Shown here: positions 42,309 to 50,882 of the stretch, in pieces
Numbering within the stretch: the first letter of the stretch is position 1
How the letters are laid out: every line of letters begins with the position of its first letter
NCBI RefSeq assembly: GCF_013344475.1
Contig: NZ_JABUOU010000003.1
Coordinates: 423,140-487,139 of the forward strand
Reading direction: 5' to 3'
Length of the DNA stretch: 64,000 bases
Source of the DNA: Martelella limonii
Lineage (GTDB): Bacteria; Pseudomonadota; Alphaproteobacteria; Rhizobiales; Rhizobiaceae
Position numbers and translations under genes: made by a program
The notes under the pieces: model-generated
Seen by the model: the letters and a program-made list of their open reading frames with translations, nothing else
The model's database searches: none
Told to the model about the DNA's origin: nothing

Positions 42309-43556
42309 ATGGCGGCAGGCGAAAACATGCGGATCAATGGCGACCGCCTTTGGGACGCGCTGATGGAAATGGCGAAGATCGGACCCGGCGTCGCGGGCGG
42401 CAACAACCGCCAGACGCTGACGGATGCCGATGCCGAAGGGCGCGCGCTCTTCAAGCAATGGTGCGACGCGGCGGGGCTATCGATGGGCGTCGACAAGATG
42501 GGCACGATGTTCATGACGCGCGCCGGCACCGATCCCGACGCGCTGCCCGTCTATGTCGGCAGTCATCTCGACACCCAGCCGACGGGCGGCAAGTATGACG
42601 GCGTGCTCGGCGTGCTGGCCGCGCTCGAACTGGTGCGCACGCTGAACGATCTCGACATCAAGACGAAGCATCCGATCGTCGTTACCAACTGGACCAACGA
42701 GGAAGGCGCGCGTTTCGCGCCGGCGATGATGGCATCGGGCGTGTTTGCCGGCGTCCATACGCTCGACTACGCCTACAATCGCAAGGATCCCGAGGGAAAG
42801 AGCTTCGGCGACGAGTTGAAGCGGATCGACTGGATCGGCGACGAGGATGTCGGCCAGCGCAAGATGCATGCCTATTACGAATATCATATCGAGCAGGGCC
42901 CGATCCTCGAAGCCGAGGACAAGCAGATCGGCGTCGTCACCCACTGTCAGGGCCTGTGGTGGCTGGAATTTACCCTGACCGGCAAGGAGGCCCATACCGG
43001 CTCGACGCCGATGGCGATGCGCGTCAATGCGGGCCTTGCCATGGCGCAGATTCTGGAGATGGTTCAGAAGGTGGCGATGGAGGCCCAGCCGAACGCGGTC
43101 GGCGGCGTCGGCCAGATGTTCTTCAAGCCCAATTCCCGCAACGTGCTGCCCGGCACCGTGACCTTTACCGTCGACATCCGCACCGTCGACCAGGACAAGC
43201 TCGACCGGATGCGCGCCGCAATCGAGAAACAGGCGGCAGAAATCTGCGAGGACCTCGGTGTCGGCTGTTCCGTGGAAGCCGTCGGCCATTTCGACCCTGT
43301 GACCTTCGATCCGACTCTGGTTGAAAATGTCCGCGAGGCGGCGGTCGAGCTCGGCTACAGCCACATGGACATCGTCTCCGGCGCCGGCCACGATGCCTGC
43401 TGGGCCGCCAAGGTCGCGCCTGCCACAATGGTGATGTGCCCCTGCGTCGACGGGTTGTCGCACAACGAGGCCGAGGAAATTTCCAAGGAATGGGCCATCG
43501 CCGGGGCGGATGTGCTGCTCCGGGCCGTGCTGAAGACGGCGGAGATTGTGGAATGA
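42309..43556 (+). CDS. Zn-dependent N-carbamoyl amino acid / beta-ureidopropionate amidohydrolase (M20 family)
   Basis: Hydrolyses N-carbamoyl-beta-alanine or related N-carbamoyl amino acids to the amino acid, CO2 and ammonia, the last step of reductive pyrimidine breakdown. The 415-residue M20-family protein has the metal motifs SHLDTQPTGGKYDGVLGV (about 85-102), TNWTNEEGARFAPAM, and GAGHDACWAAKVAPATM, then SHNEAE. Alternatives are L-carbamoylase (HyuC) and allantoate amidohydrolase; the neighbouring dihydropyrimidinase favours the ureidopropionase role. Start 42309 follows AGGGGAAC. A palindromic repeat and a DUF559 gene separate it from dihydropyrimidinase. Confidence 0.88.
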   Translation: MAAGENMRINGDRLWDALMEMAKIGPGVAGGNNRQTLTDADAEGRALFKQWCDAAGLSMGVDKMGTMFMTRAGTDPDALPVYVGSHLDTQPTGGKYDGVLGVLAALELVRTLNDLDIKTKHPIVVTNWTNEEGARFAPAMMASGVFAGVHTLDYAYNRKDPEGKSFGDELKRIDWIGDEDVGQRKMHAYYEYHIEQGPILEAEDKQIGVVTHCQGLWWLEFTLTGKEAHTGSTPMAMRVNAGLAMAQILEMVQKVAMEAQPNAVGGVGQMFFKPNSRNVLPGTVTFTVDIRTVDQDKLDRMRAAIEKQAAEICEDLGVGCSVEAVGHFDPVTFDPTLVENVREAAVELGYSHMDIVSGAGHDACWAAKVAPATMVMCPCVDGLSHNEAEEISKEWAIAGADVLLRAVLKTAEIVE

Positions 43557-43594
43557 TGGCGGGCGCCGCGCCCTCACCCGGCGCATGCGCGCCA

Positions 43595-43699
43595 CCCTCT
43601 CCCCAAGGGGAGAGGGGGAGCGTGGGGCATGTTCTCAGCTACCGACCGGCACCATCATCAGACGCGAAGCGCCGCCCCTTCTCCCCTGAGGGGAGAAGG
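43595..43699. repeat. Pair of palindromic repeats (family B)
   Basis: CCCTCTCCCCAAGGGGAGAG starts at 43595 (10-base arms). A second palindrome, CCTTCTCCCC-TGA-GGGGAGAAGG in three parts, spans 43677-43699. Both lie in the gap between the amidohydrolase gene and the DUF559 gene; the second ends 27 bases before the DUF559 start. Related to the repeat at 21120. Confidence 0.8.
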
Positions 43700-43726
43700 T
43701 GGCCGAAGGCCGGATGAGGGGGGCTC

Positions 43727-44119
43727 ATGCCAAACGCTCGCACCCAATTCGCACGCGCTTTACGTCGCAACGAAACGGATGCCGAGAAAGTGCTTTGGCG
43801 CGAGATCAGAAATCGCAATCTCAACGGCTTCAAGTTCGTGCGCCAATATCCGATCGGCCCCTACATCGCCGATTTCGCCTGTCGGGAAAAAGCGCTTGTC
43901 GTTGAACTGGATGGCGCGCAACATGCTGAAAGTATGAGAGATACGGAGAGGACGCGTTATATTAACAACTCAGGCTTTTCAGTTATCCGATTCTGGAATG
44001 ACGAAGTGCTTCGAGAACGAGACGACGTCCTCGAAACCATCGTCGGCATTCTCGAAGATCGACTGATCAAAGCCTGCGACGCTACCCGTTTCTCCCCTGC
44101 CACGGAGCAAATCCATTGA
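43727..44119 (+). CDS. DUF559 nuclease-like protein
   Basis: A 130-residue basic protein of the DUF559 family, which has a restriction-endonuclease-like fold akin to very short patch repair nucleases. Visible family marks: ARALRRNETDAEKVLWREIRN near the N-terminus (shown in part: NETDAEKVLW), KFVRQYPIGPYIADFAC, the acidic VVELDGAQHAE and a C-terminal YINNSGFSVIRFWNDEV. The IADF Asp and the ELDG Glu could form a PD-(D/E)xK-type site. GGGGGG precedes the ATG, within the flank of a palindromic repeat. It interrupts the pyrimidine operon and its base use is plainer than its neighbours, suggesting insertion. Confidence 0.88.
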   Translation: MPNARTQFARALRRNETDAEKVLWREIRNRNLNGFKFVRQYPIGPYIADFACREKALVVELDGAQHAESMRDTERTRYINNSGFSVIRFWNDEVLRERDDVLETIVGILEDRLIKACDATRFSPATEQIH

Positions 44120-44369
44120 AGTCCACCCAAAAGCCCCCGCTCCGCTCCCGCGGCTTCATCGGCGCAAGGCCAGCCTCCTCCGTCAGCGCCGATACCGGGC
44201 CCGAAAAGCTTTCCGGTCCGGCGAAGAGCCGGGGCGCGGTCAAGCCGAACACGGGGACAGCGCCGCGGGGGCTTGAAGAAAACATTCCGCCACGGCCAAA
44301 ATGGCGGATAAAATGAACGCATGAACGAGAAGCGGAAAACCGCCCGTTGAAAGCATGAAGGGAACAGAA

Positions 44370-45824
44370 ATGAGCACAGTCATCAAGGGCGGCACGGTCG
44401 TGACCGCGGACCTCACCTACAAGGCCGATGTGAAGATCGAGGACGGCGTCATCACCGCAATCGGTCCCGATCTTTCCGGCGACGAGACGCTGGATGCGGC
44501 GGGCTGCTACGTGATGCCCGGCGGGATCGATCCGCATGTCCATCTCGAAATGCCGTTCATGGGCACCTATTCCTCCGATAATTTCGAAAGCGGAACCCGC
44601 GCGGGCCTTGCCGGCGGCACCACCATGGTGGTCGATTTCTGCCTGCCCGATCCCGGCCAGTCGCTGCTCGACGCGCTGACCCGCTGGGACAACAAGTCGA
44701 CCCGGGCGAACTGCGACTACTCCTTCCACATGGCGATCACCTGGTGGGACAAACAGGTGTTCGAGGAGATGGAAACCATCGTCAAGGACAAGGGCATCAA
44801 CACCTTCAAGCACTTCATGGCCTACAAGGGTGCGCTGATGGTGAATGACGACGAGATGTATGCCTCGTTCCAGCGCTGCGCCGAACTGGGCGCGCTGCCG
44901 CTGGTCCATGCCGAAAACGGCGATGTCGTTGCCAGCATGCAGGCAAAGCTCCTTGCCGAGGGCAATAACGGCCCCGAAGGCCATGCCTATTCGCGCCCGC
45001 CGGAAGTGGAAGGCGAGGCCACCAACCGCGCGATCATGATCGCCGACATGGCAGGCGTTCCCCTCTACGTGGTCCACACCTCCTGCGAGCAGAGCCACGA
45101 GGCGATCCGCCGCGCGCGCCAGAAGGGCATGCGCGTCTATGGCGAACCGCTGATCCAGCACCTGACGCTGGACGAGAGCGAGTATTTCGACAAGGACTGG
45201 GACCATTCCGCTCGCCGGGTGATGTCCCCGCCGTTCCGCAACAAGATGCATCAGGACTCACTCTGGGCCGGACTGCAGGCGGGTTCGCTCTCGGTCGTCG
45301 CCACCGACCACTGCGCGTTCACCACCGAGCAGAAGCGCACCGGCATCGACGATTTCACCAAGATCCCGAACGGCACCGGCGGGCTGGAAGACCGGCTGCC
45401 GATGCTTTGGACCTATGGCGTCGCCACCGGTCGCCTGACGATGAACGAGTTCGTGGCGGTCACCTCCACCAACATCGCCAAGATCCTCAACATCTATCCG
45501 CAGAAAGGCGCGATTCTGGTCGGCTCCGACGCCGATATCGTGGTCTGGGACCCCAATCGCGAGAAGACGATCTCGGCCGGAAACCAGCAATCGGCGATCG
45601 ATTACAACGTGTTCGAGGGCAAGCATGTGAAGGGTCTCCCGCGCTTCACGCTGACCCGCGGCAAGGTCGTGATCGAGGAATCGACCGTGAAGACCGAGGA
45701 AGGCCACGGCAAGTTCGTCGCCCGCAAACCCTTCACGGCCGTCAATTCCGCCCTTTCCACCTGGAAGGAGCTGGTCGCCCCGCGCAAGGTGGAGCGCTCC
45801 GGCATTCCGCGCTCCGGGGTCTGA
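44370..45824 (+). CDS. hydA: Dihydropyrimidinase
   Basis: Opens 5,6-dihydrouracil, dihydrothymine or hydantoin rings to the N-carbamoyl amino acid, the middle step of the pathway. The 484-residue amidohydrolase has the metal HxH in GGIDPHVHLEMPF (about residues 52-64), the carboxylated-Lys region FKHFMAYKGALM (Lys about 147-154), HAENGD, the VVHTSCEQS histidine and the metal Asp in VVATDHCAF (about 311). Start at 44370 follows AAGGGAAC; 44355 is possible. Known as HyuA/DHPase in related clusters. A LysE gene follows after 3 bases. Confidence 0.95.
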   Translation: MSTVIKGGTVVTADLTYKADVKIEDGVITAIGPDLSGDETLDAAGCYVMPGGIDPHVHLEMPFMGTYSSDNFESGTRAGLAGGTTMVVDFCLPDPGQSLLDALTRWDNKSTRANCDYSFHMAITWWDKQVFEEMETIVKDKGINTFKHFMAYKGALMVNDDEMYASFQRCAELGALPLVHAENGDVVASMQAKLLAEGNNGPEGHAYSRPPEVEGEATNRAIMIADMAGVPLYVVHTSCEQSHEAIRRARQKGMRVYGEPLIQHLTLDESEYFDKDWDHSARRVMSPPFRNKMHQDSLWAGLQAGSLSVVATDHCAFTTEQKRTGIDDFTKIPNGTGGLEDRLPMLWTYGVATGRLTMNEFVAVTSTNIAKILNIYPQKGAILVGSDADIVVWDPNREKTISAGNQQSAIDYNVFEGKHVKGLPRFTLTRGKVVIEESTVKTEEGHGKFVARKPFTAVNSALSTWKELVAPRKVERSGIPRSGV

Positions 45825-45827
45825 GCC

Positions 45828-46487
45828 GTGGACTGGTCCAATATCGCAGCCTTTGCGGCCACCGAATTCCTGCTCTGTCTTTCGCCCGGCCCGGCGGTGC
45901 TGCTGGTCGTGGGGCTTTCGATGCGGCAGGGGTTCTGGCGCTCGCAGGCGGCCTCCGCCGGCATCATCACCACCAATGCGGTCTATTTCGCGCTGTCGGC
46001 GGCGGGCGTCGCTTCGCTCATTCTGGCGAGCGCCACGCTGTTCTATGTGCTGAAGATTGTCGGCGCGGTCTATCTCGCCTGGCTCGGCATCAAGATGATC
46101 GTTCCGCTGTGGTGTTCCTGGCGGCGCGGCGAGAAGGGCGACCGGCCGCTTGCCGAGGCTGAAAATACCGCGCCCCGCGCCGCGACGAGCCCGCTCAGGC
46201 TCTACTGGAAAGGCATCAGCATCCAGGCGGCAAACCCGAAGAACCTCGCCTTCTTCGTCGCCATCCTGCCGCAGTTCATCGATCCCGCAGGCCCCGTCGC
46301 CCTGCAGATGGTGGTGCTCGGCAGCATATCCGTGCTGCTCGAAATTCCCGTTCTCATCGTCTATGCGCTTGCCTTTTCGGCGCTCGCAAGGACGATCACG
46401 GAACGGTTCGTGCTCTGGATCGAGGCGATTGCGGGCGGCATCCTCATTCTGCTGGCCGGCGCGCTGGCATTCGAAAGGAGGGCATAG
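45828..46487 (+). CDS. LysE/RhtB-family amino acid exporter
   Basis: A 219-residue inner-membrane protein with about six hydrophobic spans and family marks at the N-terminus (FLLCLSPGPAVLLVVGLSM) and middle (KGISIQAANPKNLAFFVAILPQFI, given by the part NPKNLAFFVAILPQF). It uses a GTG start 3 bases after the dihydropyrimidinase stop, so the coupling is tight. LysE-type proteins export amino acids. Placed here, it may export the beta-amino acid end product (beta-alanine or beta-aminoisobutyrate); this is an inference from context. Confidence 0.9.
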   Translation: MDWSNIAAFAATEFLLCLSPGPAVLLVVGLSMRQGFWRSQAASAGIITTNAVYFALSAAGVASLILASATLFYVLKIVGAVYLAWLGIKMIVPLWCSWRRGEKGDRPLAEAENTAPRAATSPLRLYWKGISIQAANPKNLAFFVAILPQFIDPAGPVALQMVVLGSISVLLEIPVLIVYALAFSALARTITERFVLWIEAIAGGILILLAGALAFERRA

Positions 46488-46910
46488 ATGGACAACGTCA
46501 TCCGCATCGCTGTCGCCCTGATCATCAACGACAGGGGCGAGATGCTGACCGTCAGAAAACGCGGCACCTCCGCCTTCATGCAGCCAGGCGGCAAGATCGA
46601 TGCCGGCGAGACGCCGGTCGCGGCCTTGATCCGCGAGCTTGGCGAGGAACTGGCGCTTAAGGCCGCACCCGAGGATTTCGCCTATGAGGGCCGCTATCGC
46701 GAACAGGCAGCCAACGAGCCGGGCATGATTGTCGAGGCGGACGCCTTTTCGTGGCTCGCTGCCCCCGCCGTATCGCCACAGGCGGAAATCGAGGAGGTGA
46801 AGTGGTTGCCGGTCGATGGCCCCATCACCGAGGAACGCGCGGCCCTTTCCCGCAATCATCTCTTCCCGATTGCGCGCAAGCGCCATGCCGAGGCCCGGAG
46901 ACACGCATGA
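46488..46910 (+). CDS. NUDIX hydrolase
   Basis: A 140-residue NUDIX protein; the box runs G-x5-E-x7-REL-x-EE (GGKIDAGE, then RELGEE) near residues 34-55, with the usual x-G-U end reading LAL. The substrate could be a nucleoside diphosphate linked to X, or an oxidised nucleotide. GGAGGG stands before the ATG and the start abuts the LysE stop (TAG-ATG). Its end overlaps the ABC ATPase start by 4 bases. A link to pyrimidine metabolism is suggested by position only. Confidence 0.9.
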   Translation: MDNVIRIAVALIINDRGEMLTVRKRGTSAFMQPGGKIDAGETPVAALIRELGEELALKAAPEDFAYEGRYREQAANEPGMIVEADAFSWLAAPAVSPQAEIEEVKWLPVDGPITEERAALSRNHLFPIARKRHAEARRHA

Positions 46911-47698
46911 CCGAACACTCACCCCTTTCCGTCGTCTCGGCGAAAGATCTCTGTCTCACCTTCAACACCAATGACGGCCCGGTGCATGCGCTGAAGGATG
47001 TCGATCTCGAGGTGAAGAAGGGCGATTTCGTTTCCTTCATCGGCCCGTCCGGCTGCGGCAAGACCACCTTCCTGCGCGTGATCGCCGATCTGGAGAAAAG
47101 CACCGCCGGAGAGATCACCGTCAACGGCACCACGCCGGAAAATGCCCGGCTCGACCGCTCCTATGGCTATGTGTTCCAGGCTGCCGGTCTCTACCCCTGG
47201 CGGACCATCGCGAAGAACATCGCGCTCCCGCTCGAAATCATGGGCTATTCGAAGGCCGATCAGCAGCGCCGCATCGAACGGGTGCTGGAACTCGTCGATC
47301 TTTCAGGCTTTGGGAAGAAATTCCCATGGCAGCTCTCCGGCGGCATGCAGCAGCGCGCCTCGATCGCCCGCGCGCTCGCCTTTGATGCCGATCTTCTGCT
47401 GATGGACGAGCCCTTCGGGGCGCTCGACGAGATCGTCCGCGACCATCTCAATGAACAGCTCCTGAAGCTCTGGGCACGCACCGACAAGACCATCTGTTTC
47501 GTCACCCACTCGATCCCGGAGGCCGTGTACCTTTCCACCAAGATCGTGGTGATGAGCCCCCGCCCCGGCCGCGTCACCGATGTGATCGATAGCCCGCTGC
47601 CGAAGGAACGCCCGCTCGACATCCGGGAAAGCCCGGAATTCCTGAAGATCGCCCATCGCGTGCGCGAAGGGCTGCGGGCGGGGCATAATTATGAGTGA
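46907..47698 (+). CDS. ABC transporter ATPase, nitrate/taurine/pyrimidine type
   Basis: A 263-residue ABC ATPase of the SsuB/TauB/ThiZ type: Walker A GPSGCGKTT, Q-loop YVFQAAGLYPW, signature LSGGMQQR, Walker B LLLMDEPFGALD and H-loop VTHSIPEA. The ATG at 46907 overlaps the NUDIX stop (ATGA) after GGAGAC. It pairs with the two permeases and binding protein downstream. It is the only ATPase of this subfamily in the window, so it could also serve the ATPase-less ThiXY transporter, which is untested. Confidence 0.93.
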   Translation: MTEHSPLSVVSAKDLCLTFNTNDGPVHALKDVDLEVKKGDFVSFIGPSGCGKTTFLRVIADLEKSTAGEITVNGTTPENARLDRSYGYVFQAAGLYPWRTIAKNIALPLEIMGYSKADQQRRIERVLELVDLSGFGKKFPWQLSGGMQQRASIARALAFDADLLLMDEPFGALDEIVRDHLNEQLLKLWARTDKTICFVTHSIPEAVYLSTKIVVMSPRPGRVTDVIDSPLPKERPLDIRESPEFLKIAHRVREGLRAGHNYE

Positions 47699-47745
47699 TG
47701 CCGTCTCGATCATTGCCGAAGGTTCATTCGGAGATGGCGGCCTGG

Positions 47746-47910
47746 ATCCTCGGGTCAAGCCCGAGGATGACGCAGGTGGAGGTGGTGAGGCTGTACAATC
47801 CGCTGGCGGCATTTTGGGTGAGGGAGGCAATGGCCTCATCAAGCAAACCCGGTTTCGCACCCTTTCCCATCCCCCCTCTCAGGGGTCATCCTCGGGCTTG
47901 ACCCGAGGAT
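47746..47910. repeat. Inverted pair of REP-like palindromes (family A)
   Basis: ATCCTCGGGTCAAGCCCGAG starts at 47746 and ATCCTCGGGCTTGACCCGAG at 47888; each continues to a 23-base palindrome, and the two are in opposite orientation. They fill most of the 281-base gap between the ATPase and first permease genes. The same unit occurs at 8475 and 55739. No gene is seen in this gap. Confidence 0.88.
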
Positions 47911-47979
47911 CCAGGCCGGCTGTCCGCGAAAGCGGCCCGCTTACTGTTGGGACGGTCCGCACCGGAAAGGGAGACCGCC

Positions 47980-48849
47980 ATGCTGCGTGACCGCGTCCTT
48001 CCCGTTGCCACCGTCGTGTTCGCCATTCTGGCGATCTGGTGCGTCTTCGTCGTCGTCATGAACCGGCAGTTCGTCGAGGACCAGGCCCGGCGCGCGGGTG
48101 AGGACATTGCCTTCACCGAGGTCGTCAAGCAGTCCTACACATTGGAGCGGCCGGTGCTGCCGTCGCCGCATCAGGTGGCGGCCGAGCTTTGGGATACGAC
48201 CGCGAACAAGAAGATCACCTCCAAGCGCAGCCTCGTCTACCACGCCTGGATCACGCTGTCCTCGACGCTGCTGGGCTTTGCGATCGGCTCCGGCTTCGGC
48301 ATCATCCTGGCGATCGCGATCGTCCATAACCGCACGCTGGACCGCTCGATGATGCCGTGGATCATCGCGAGCCAGACCATCCCGATCATCGCGATCGCGC
48401 CAATGCTGATCGTGGTGTTGAACGCAATCGGCATCACCGGGCTTTTGCCGAAGGCGCTGATCTCCACCTATCTGTCGTTCTTCCCGGTCGCCGTCGGCAT
48501 GGTATCCGGGCTCCGCTCGCCCGATGCATTGCAGCTCGACCTGATGCGCACCTATAACGCCAATGCCCGGCAGGTGCTGTGGAAGCTGCGCCTGCCATCG
48601 GCCATGCCCTACCTGTTCACCTCGCTGAAGATCGCGATCGCGATCTCGCTGGTCGGCGCCATCATTGCCGAACTGCCGACGGGTGCGGTGGCAGGGCTCG
48701 GCGCGCGGCTTCTCTCCGGCTCCTATTACGGCCAGACGGTGCAGATCTGGTCGGCGCTGTTCATGGCGGCAATCCTCGCCTCGATCCTGGTGGCCATCGT
48801 CGGCGTCGCGCAGGCCATGGTGCTGAAACGCATGGGGGTACGCCCATGA
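47980..48849 (+). CDS. ABC transporter permease 1
   Basis: A 289-residue permease of the SsuC/ThiX family with about six spans. Its coupling loop has LMRTYNANARQVLWKLRLPSAMP. An extra hydrophilic region (about residues 25-75) separates the first span from the rest. Start at 47980 follows AAGGGAG; an 11-codon extension is discarded. Its stop overlaps the second permease start (ATGA). The pair probably forms a heterodimeric pore, instead of the usual homodimer, for the downstream binding protein. Confidence 0.9.
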   Translation: MLRDRVLPVATVVFAILAIWCVFVVVMNRQFVEDQARRAGEDIAFTEVVKQSYTLERPVLPSPHQVAAELWDTTANKKITSKRSLVYHAWITLSSTLLGFAIGSGFGIILAIAIVHNRTLDRSMMPWIIASQTIPIIAIAPMLIVVLNAIGITGLLPKALISTYLSFFPVAVGMVSGLRSPDALQLDLMRTYNANARQVLWKLRLPSAMPYLFTSLKIAIAISLVGAIIAELPTGAVAGLGARLLSGSYYGQTVQIWSALFMAAILASILVAIVGVAQAMVLKRMGVRP

Positions 48850-49712
48850 GCGGGTTCGTATGGTTTGCGCTTGCCTTCTGGCTCTGCGGCTGGGCCTTCA
48901 ACGAATGGCTGGTGCGGCAGACATTCTCCAACCGCATCCTTGCCCGGCTGGCATGGTTTGCGGTCCCCGTGATCTTCGGTCTTGCGATCCTGATCATCTG
49001 GGAAGGCGTGGTGATCGCCTTCGACATTCCGCCGATCCTGCTGCCGGCGCCCTCCGATGTCTGGGCGAGGCTGATCACCTCGCTGCCGATCCTCTGGGCC
49101 GATTTCCGCCAGACCTTCCTGAAGGCGGTGCTGATCGGCTATGCGCTCGGCTGCGGTTCCGGTTTCATCGTCGCGATCCTGATCGACAGATCGCCGTTCC
49201 TGAAGAACGGGCTGCTGCCCTTCGGCAATTTCGTCGCAGCCCTTCCGATCGTCGGCATCGCGCCGATCATGGTGATGTGGTTCGGCTTCGACTGGCCGTC
49301 CAAGGCCGCCGTGGTGGTGGTCGCGACCTTCTTCCCGATGCTGGTCAACACCATTCAGGGCCTGTCTTCGGCAAGCGACATGGAGCGCGACCTGATGCGC
49401 ACCTACGCCGCCTCGTGGCCGCAGACGCTGATCAAGCTCCGCCTTCCGGCCGCATGGCCGTTCATATTCAACGCGTTGAAGATCAATTCCACGCTGGCGC
49501 TGATCGGCGCTATTGTGGCAGAATTTTTCGGCACACCCACCGTCGGCATGGGTTTCCGGATTTCCACGGAAGTGGGCCGGGCCAATATCGACATGGTCTG
49601 GGCCGAAATTGCGGTGGCGGCGCTTGCCGGCTCCGCGTTCTACGGGGTGGTGGCGCTCATTCAGCGCGCCGTCACCTTCTGGCATCCCTCCGTCCGTTCG
49701 GGGCGGTCGTGA
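48846..49712 (+). CDS. ABC transporter permease 2
   Basis: A 288-residue permease, related to permease 1, with about six spans. The coupling loop is LMRTYAASWPQTLIKLRLPAAWP, and FVAALPIVGIAPIMVMWFGF precedes it. The ATG at 48846 overlaps the upstream stop by 4 bases. It is followed after 29 bases by the binding protein gene. Longer in-frame readings upstream are shadows of permease 1. Confidence 0.92.
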   Translation: MSGFVWFALAFWLCGWAFNEWLVRQTFSNRILARLAWFAVPVIFGLAILIIWEGVVIAFDIPPILLPAPSDVWARLITSLPILWADFRQTFLKAVLIGYALGCGSGFIVAILIDRSPFLKNGLLPFGNFVAALPIVGIAPIMVMWFGFDWPSKAAVVVVATFFPMLVNTIQGLSSASDMERDLMRTYAASWPQTLIKLRLPAAWPFIFNALKINSTLALIGAIVAEFFGTPTVGMGFRISTEVGRANIDMVWAEIAVAALAGSAFYGVVALIQRAVTFWHPSVRSGRS

Positions 49713-49741
49713 TGGACAAAGCAAAATAGGGGAACGTAACC

Positions 49742-50737
49742 ATGAAATCGACTTTTGTAGCGGCGCTTGCCGCAGGCGGCATGATGCTTGGGGCGTCACA
49801 GGCGTTTTCCGCCGATGAAATCACGCTGCAGCTCAAATGGGTCACGCAGGCCCAGTTCGCGGGCTATTATGTCGCCCTCGAAAAGGGCTTTTACGAGGAA
49901 GAAGGCCTCGACGTCACGATCAAGCCCGGCGGTCCGGATATCGCGCCGGCACAGGTGCTGGCCGGCGGCGGCGCCGATGTGATCGTCGACTGGATGCCCT
50001 CCGCGCTCGCCACCCGCGAAAAGGGCGTTCCGCTCGTCAATATCGCACAGCCCTTCAAGACCTCGGGCATGATGCTGACATGTCTCAAGGAAAACAACGT
50101 CACGAGCCCGGAAGATTTCCCCGGCAAGACGCTCGGCGTCTGGTTCTACGGCAATGAATATCCGTTCCTGTCGTGGATGGCCCATCTTGGCATTCCGACC
50201 GATGGCGGTCCGGAGGGCGTGACCGTGCTGAAGCAGGGCTTCAACGTCGATCCGCTGCTGCAGAAGCAGGCGGCCTGCATCTCCACCATGACCTACAATG
50301 AATACTGGCAGGTCGTGGATGCCGGCATTGCCGAAGACCAGCTCAACACCTTCAAATACGAGGATGAAGGCGTGGCAACGCTGGAAGACGGGCTCTATGT
50401 CCTGGAAGACGATCTGGCCGATCCGAAGTTCAAGGAAGACATGGTCAAGTTCGTCCGCGCTTCGATGAAGGGCTGGAAATGGGCCGAGGAAAATCCGGAC
50501 GAAGCCGCCGAGATCGTGCTCGACTATGACGACACCGGCGCCCAGACCGAAAAGCACCAGAAGCGTATGATGGGCGAAGTCGCCAAGCTGACCGCCGGCT
50601 CCAACGGCGCGCTTGACCCGGCCGATTATCAGCGCACCGTCGAGGTTCTGCTCGGCGGCGGCTCCGATCCGGTGATCACCAAGCAGCCGGAAGGCGCCTA
50701 TACGCTGGAGATCACCGACGCGGCGCTCGCCAAGTAA
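49742..50737 (+). CDS. NMT1/THI5-like periplasmic substrate-binding protein
   Basis: A 331-residue exported binding protein. The signal peptide is MKSTFVAALAAGGMMLGASQAFS (cleavage near 23). The mature N-terminus ITLQLKWVTQAQFAGYYVALEKGFYEEEGLDVTI (in part: LQLKWVTQAQFAGYYVA) and the GGGADVIVDWMPSALA segment are characteristic of NMT1/THI5-like proteins. Members bind thiamine pyrimidines, riboflavin and other heterocycles. By context the ligand should be a pyrimidine or hydantoin for the catabolic enzymes upstream. It completes the ABC importer. Confidence 0.9.
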   Translation: MKSTFVAALAAGGMMLGASQAFSADEITLQLKWVTQAQFAGYYVALEKGFYEEEGLDVTIKPGGPDIAPAQVLAGGGADVIVDWMPSALATREKGVPLVNIAQPFKTSGMMLTCLKENNVTSPEDFPGKTLGVWFYGNEYPFLSWMAHLGIPTDGGPEGVTVLKQGFNVDPLLQKQAACISTMTYNEYWQVVDAGIAEDQLNTFKYEDEGVATLEDGLYVLEDDLADPKFKEDMVKFVRASMKGWKWAEENPDEAAEIVLDYDDTGAQTEKHQKRMMGEVAKLTAGSNGALDPADYQRTVEVLLGGGSDPVITKQPEGAYTLEITDAALAK

Positions 50738-50805
50738 GGCCCGCACGGAAGAGGTCAGGCGATCGCCTGCCCTGCATAAGACTGTAACGTTTCAGCAACT
50801 GAATC

Positions 50806-50842
50806 ATACGCGCAGCATCAAGCCGATGCTGCGCGTATTGCA
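50806..50842 (+). terminator. Terminator of the ABC operon
   Basis: ATACGCGCAGCATC, loop AAGCC, GATGCTGCGCGTAT: a perfect 14-base-pair stem followed by TGCATTTT, 69 bases after the binding-protein stop. Confidence 0.85.
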
Positions 50843-50868
50843 TTTTGGCATCAGATCGGATTTAAATC

Positions 50869-50882
50869 GAACCAACTGGTTC
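50869..50882. promoter_or_regulatory. Palindrome upstream of the RND operon, candidate operator
   Basis: GAACCAACTGGTTC is an inverted repeat (GAACCA, AC, TGGTTC) about 240 bases before the efflux operon in a 384-base gap that has no gene. TetR-type repressors use such sites. Its role is inferred. Confidence 0.4.

Noticed and set aside
44116..44316. 66-codon frame after the DUF559 gene
   Set aside because: Starts inside the DUF559 stop, is Pro/Arg/Ser-rich, resembles no family and lies in a gap before dihydropyrimidinase. Kept as unexplained intergenic DNA.
43557..44369. Insertion sequence remnant in the pyrimidine operon
   Set aside because: No transposase and no terminal inverted repeats with target duplication were found around the DUF559 gene; the border palindromes fit a repeat family instead.
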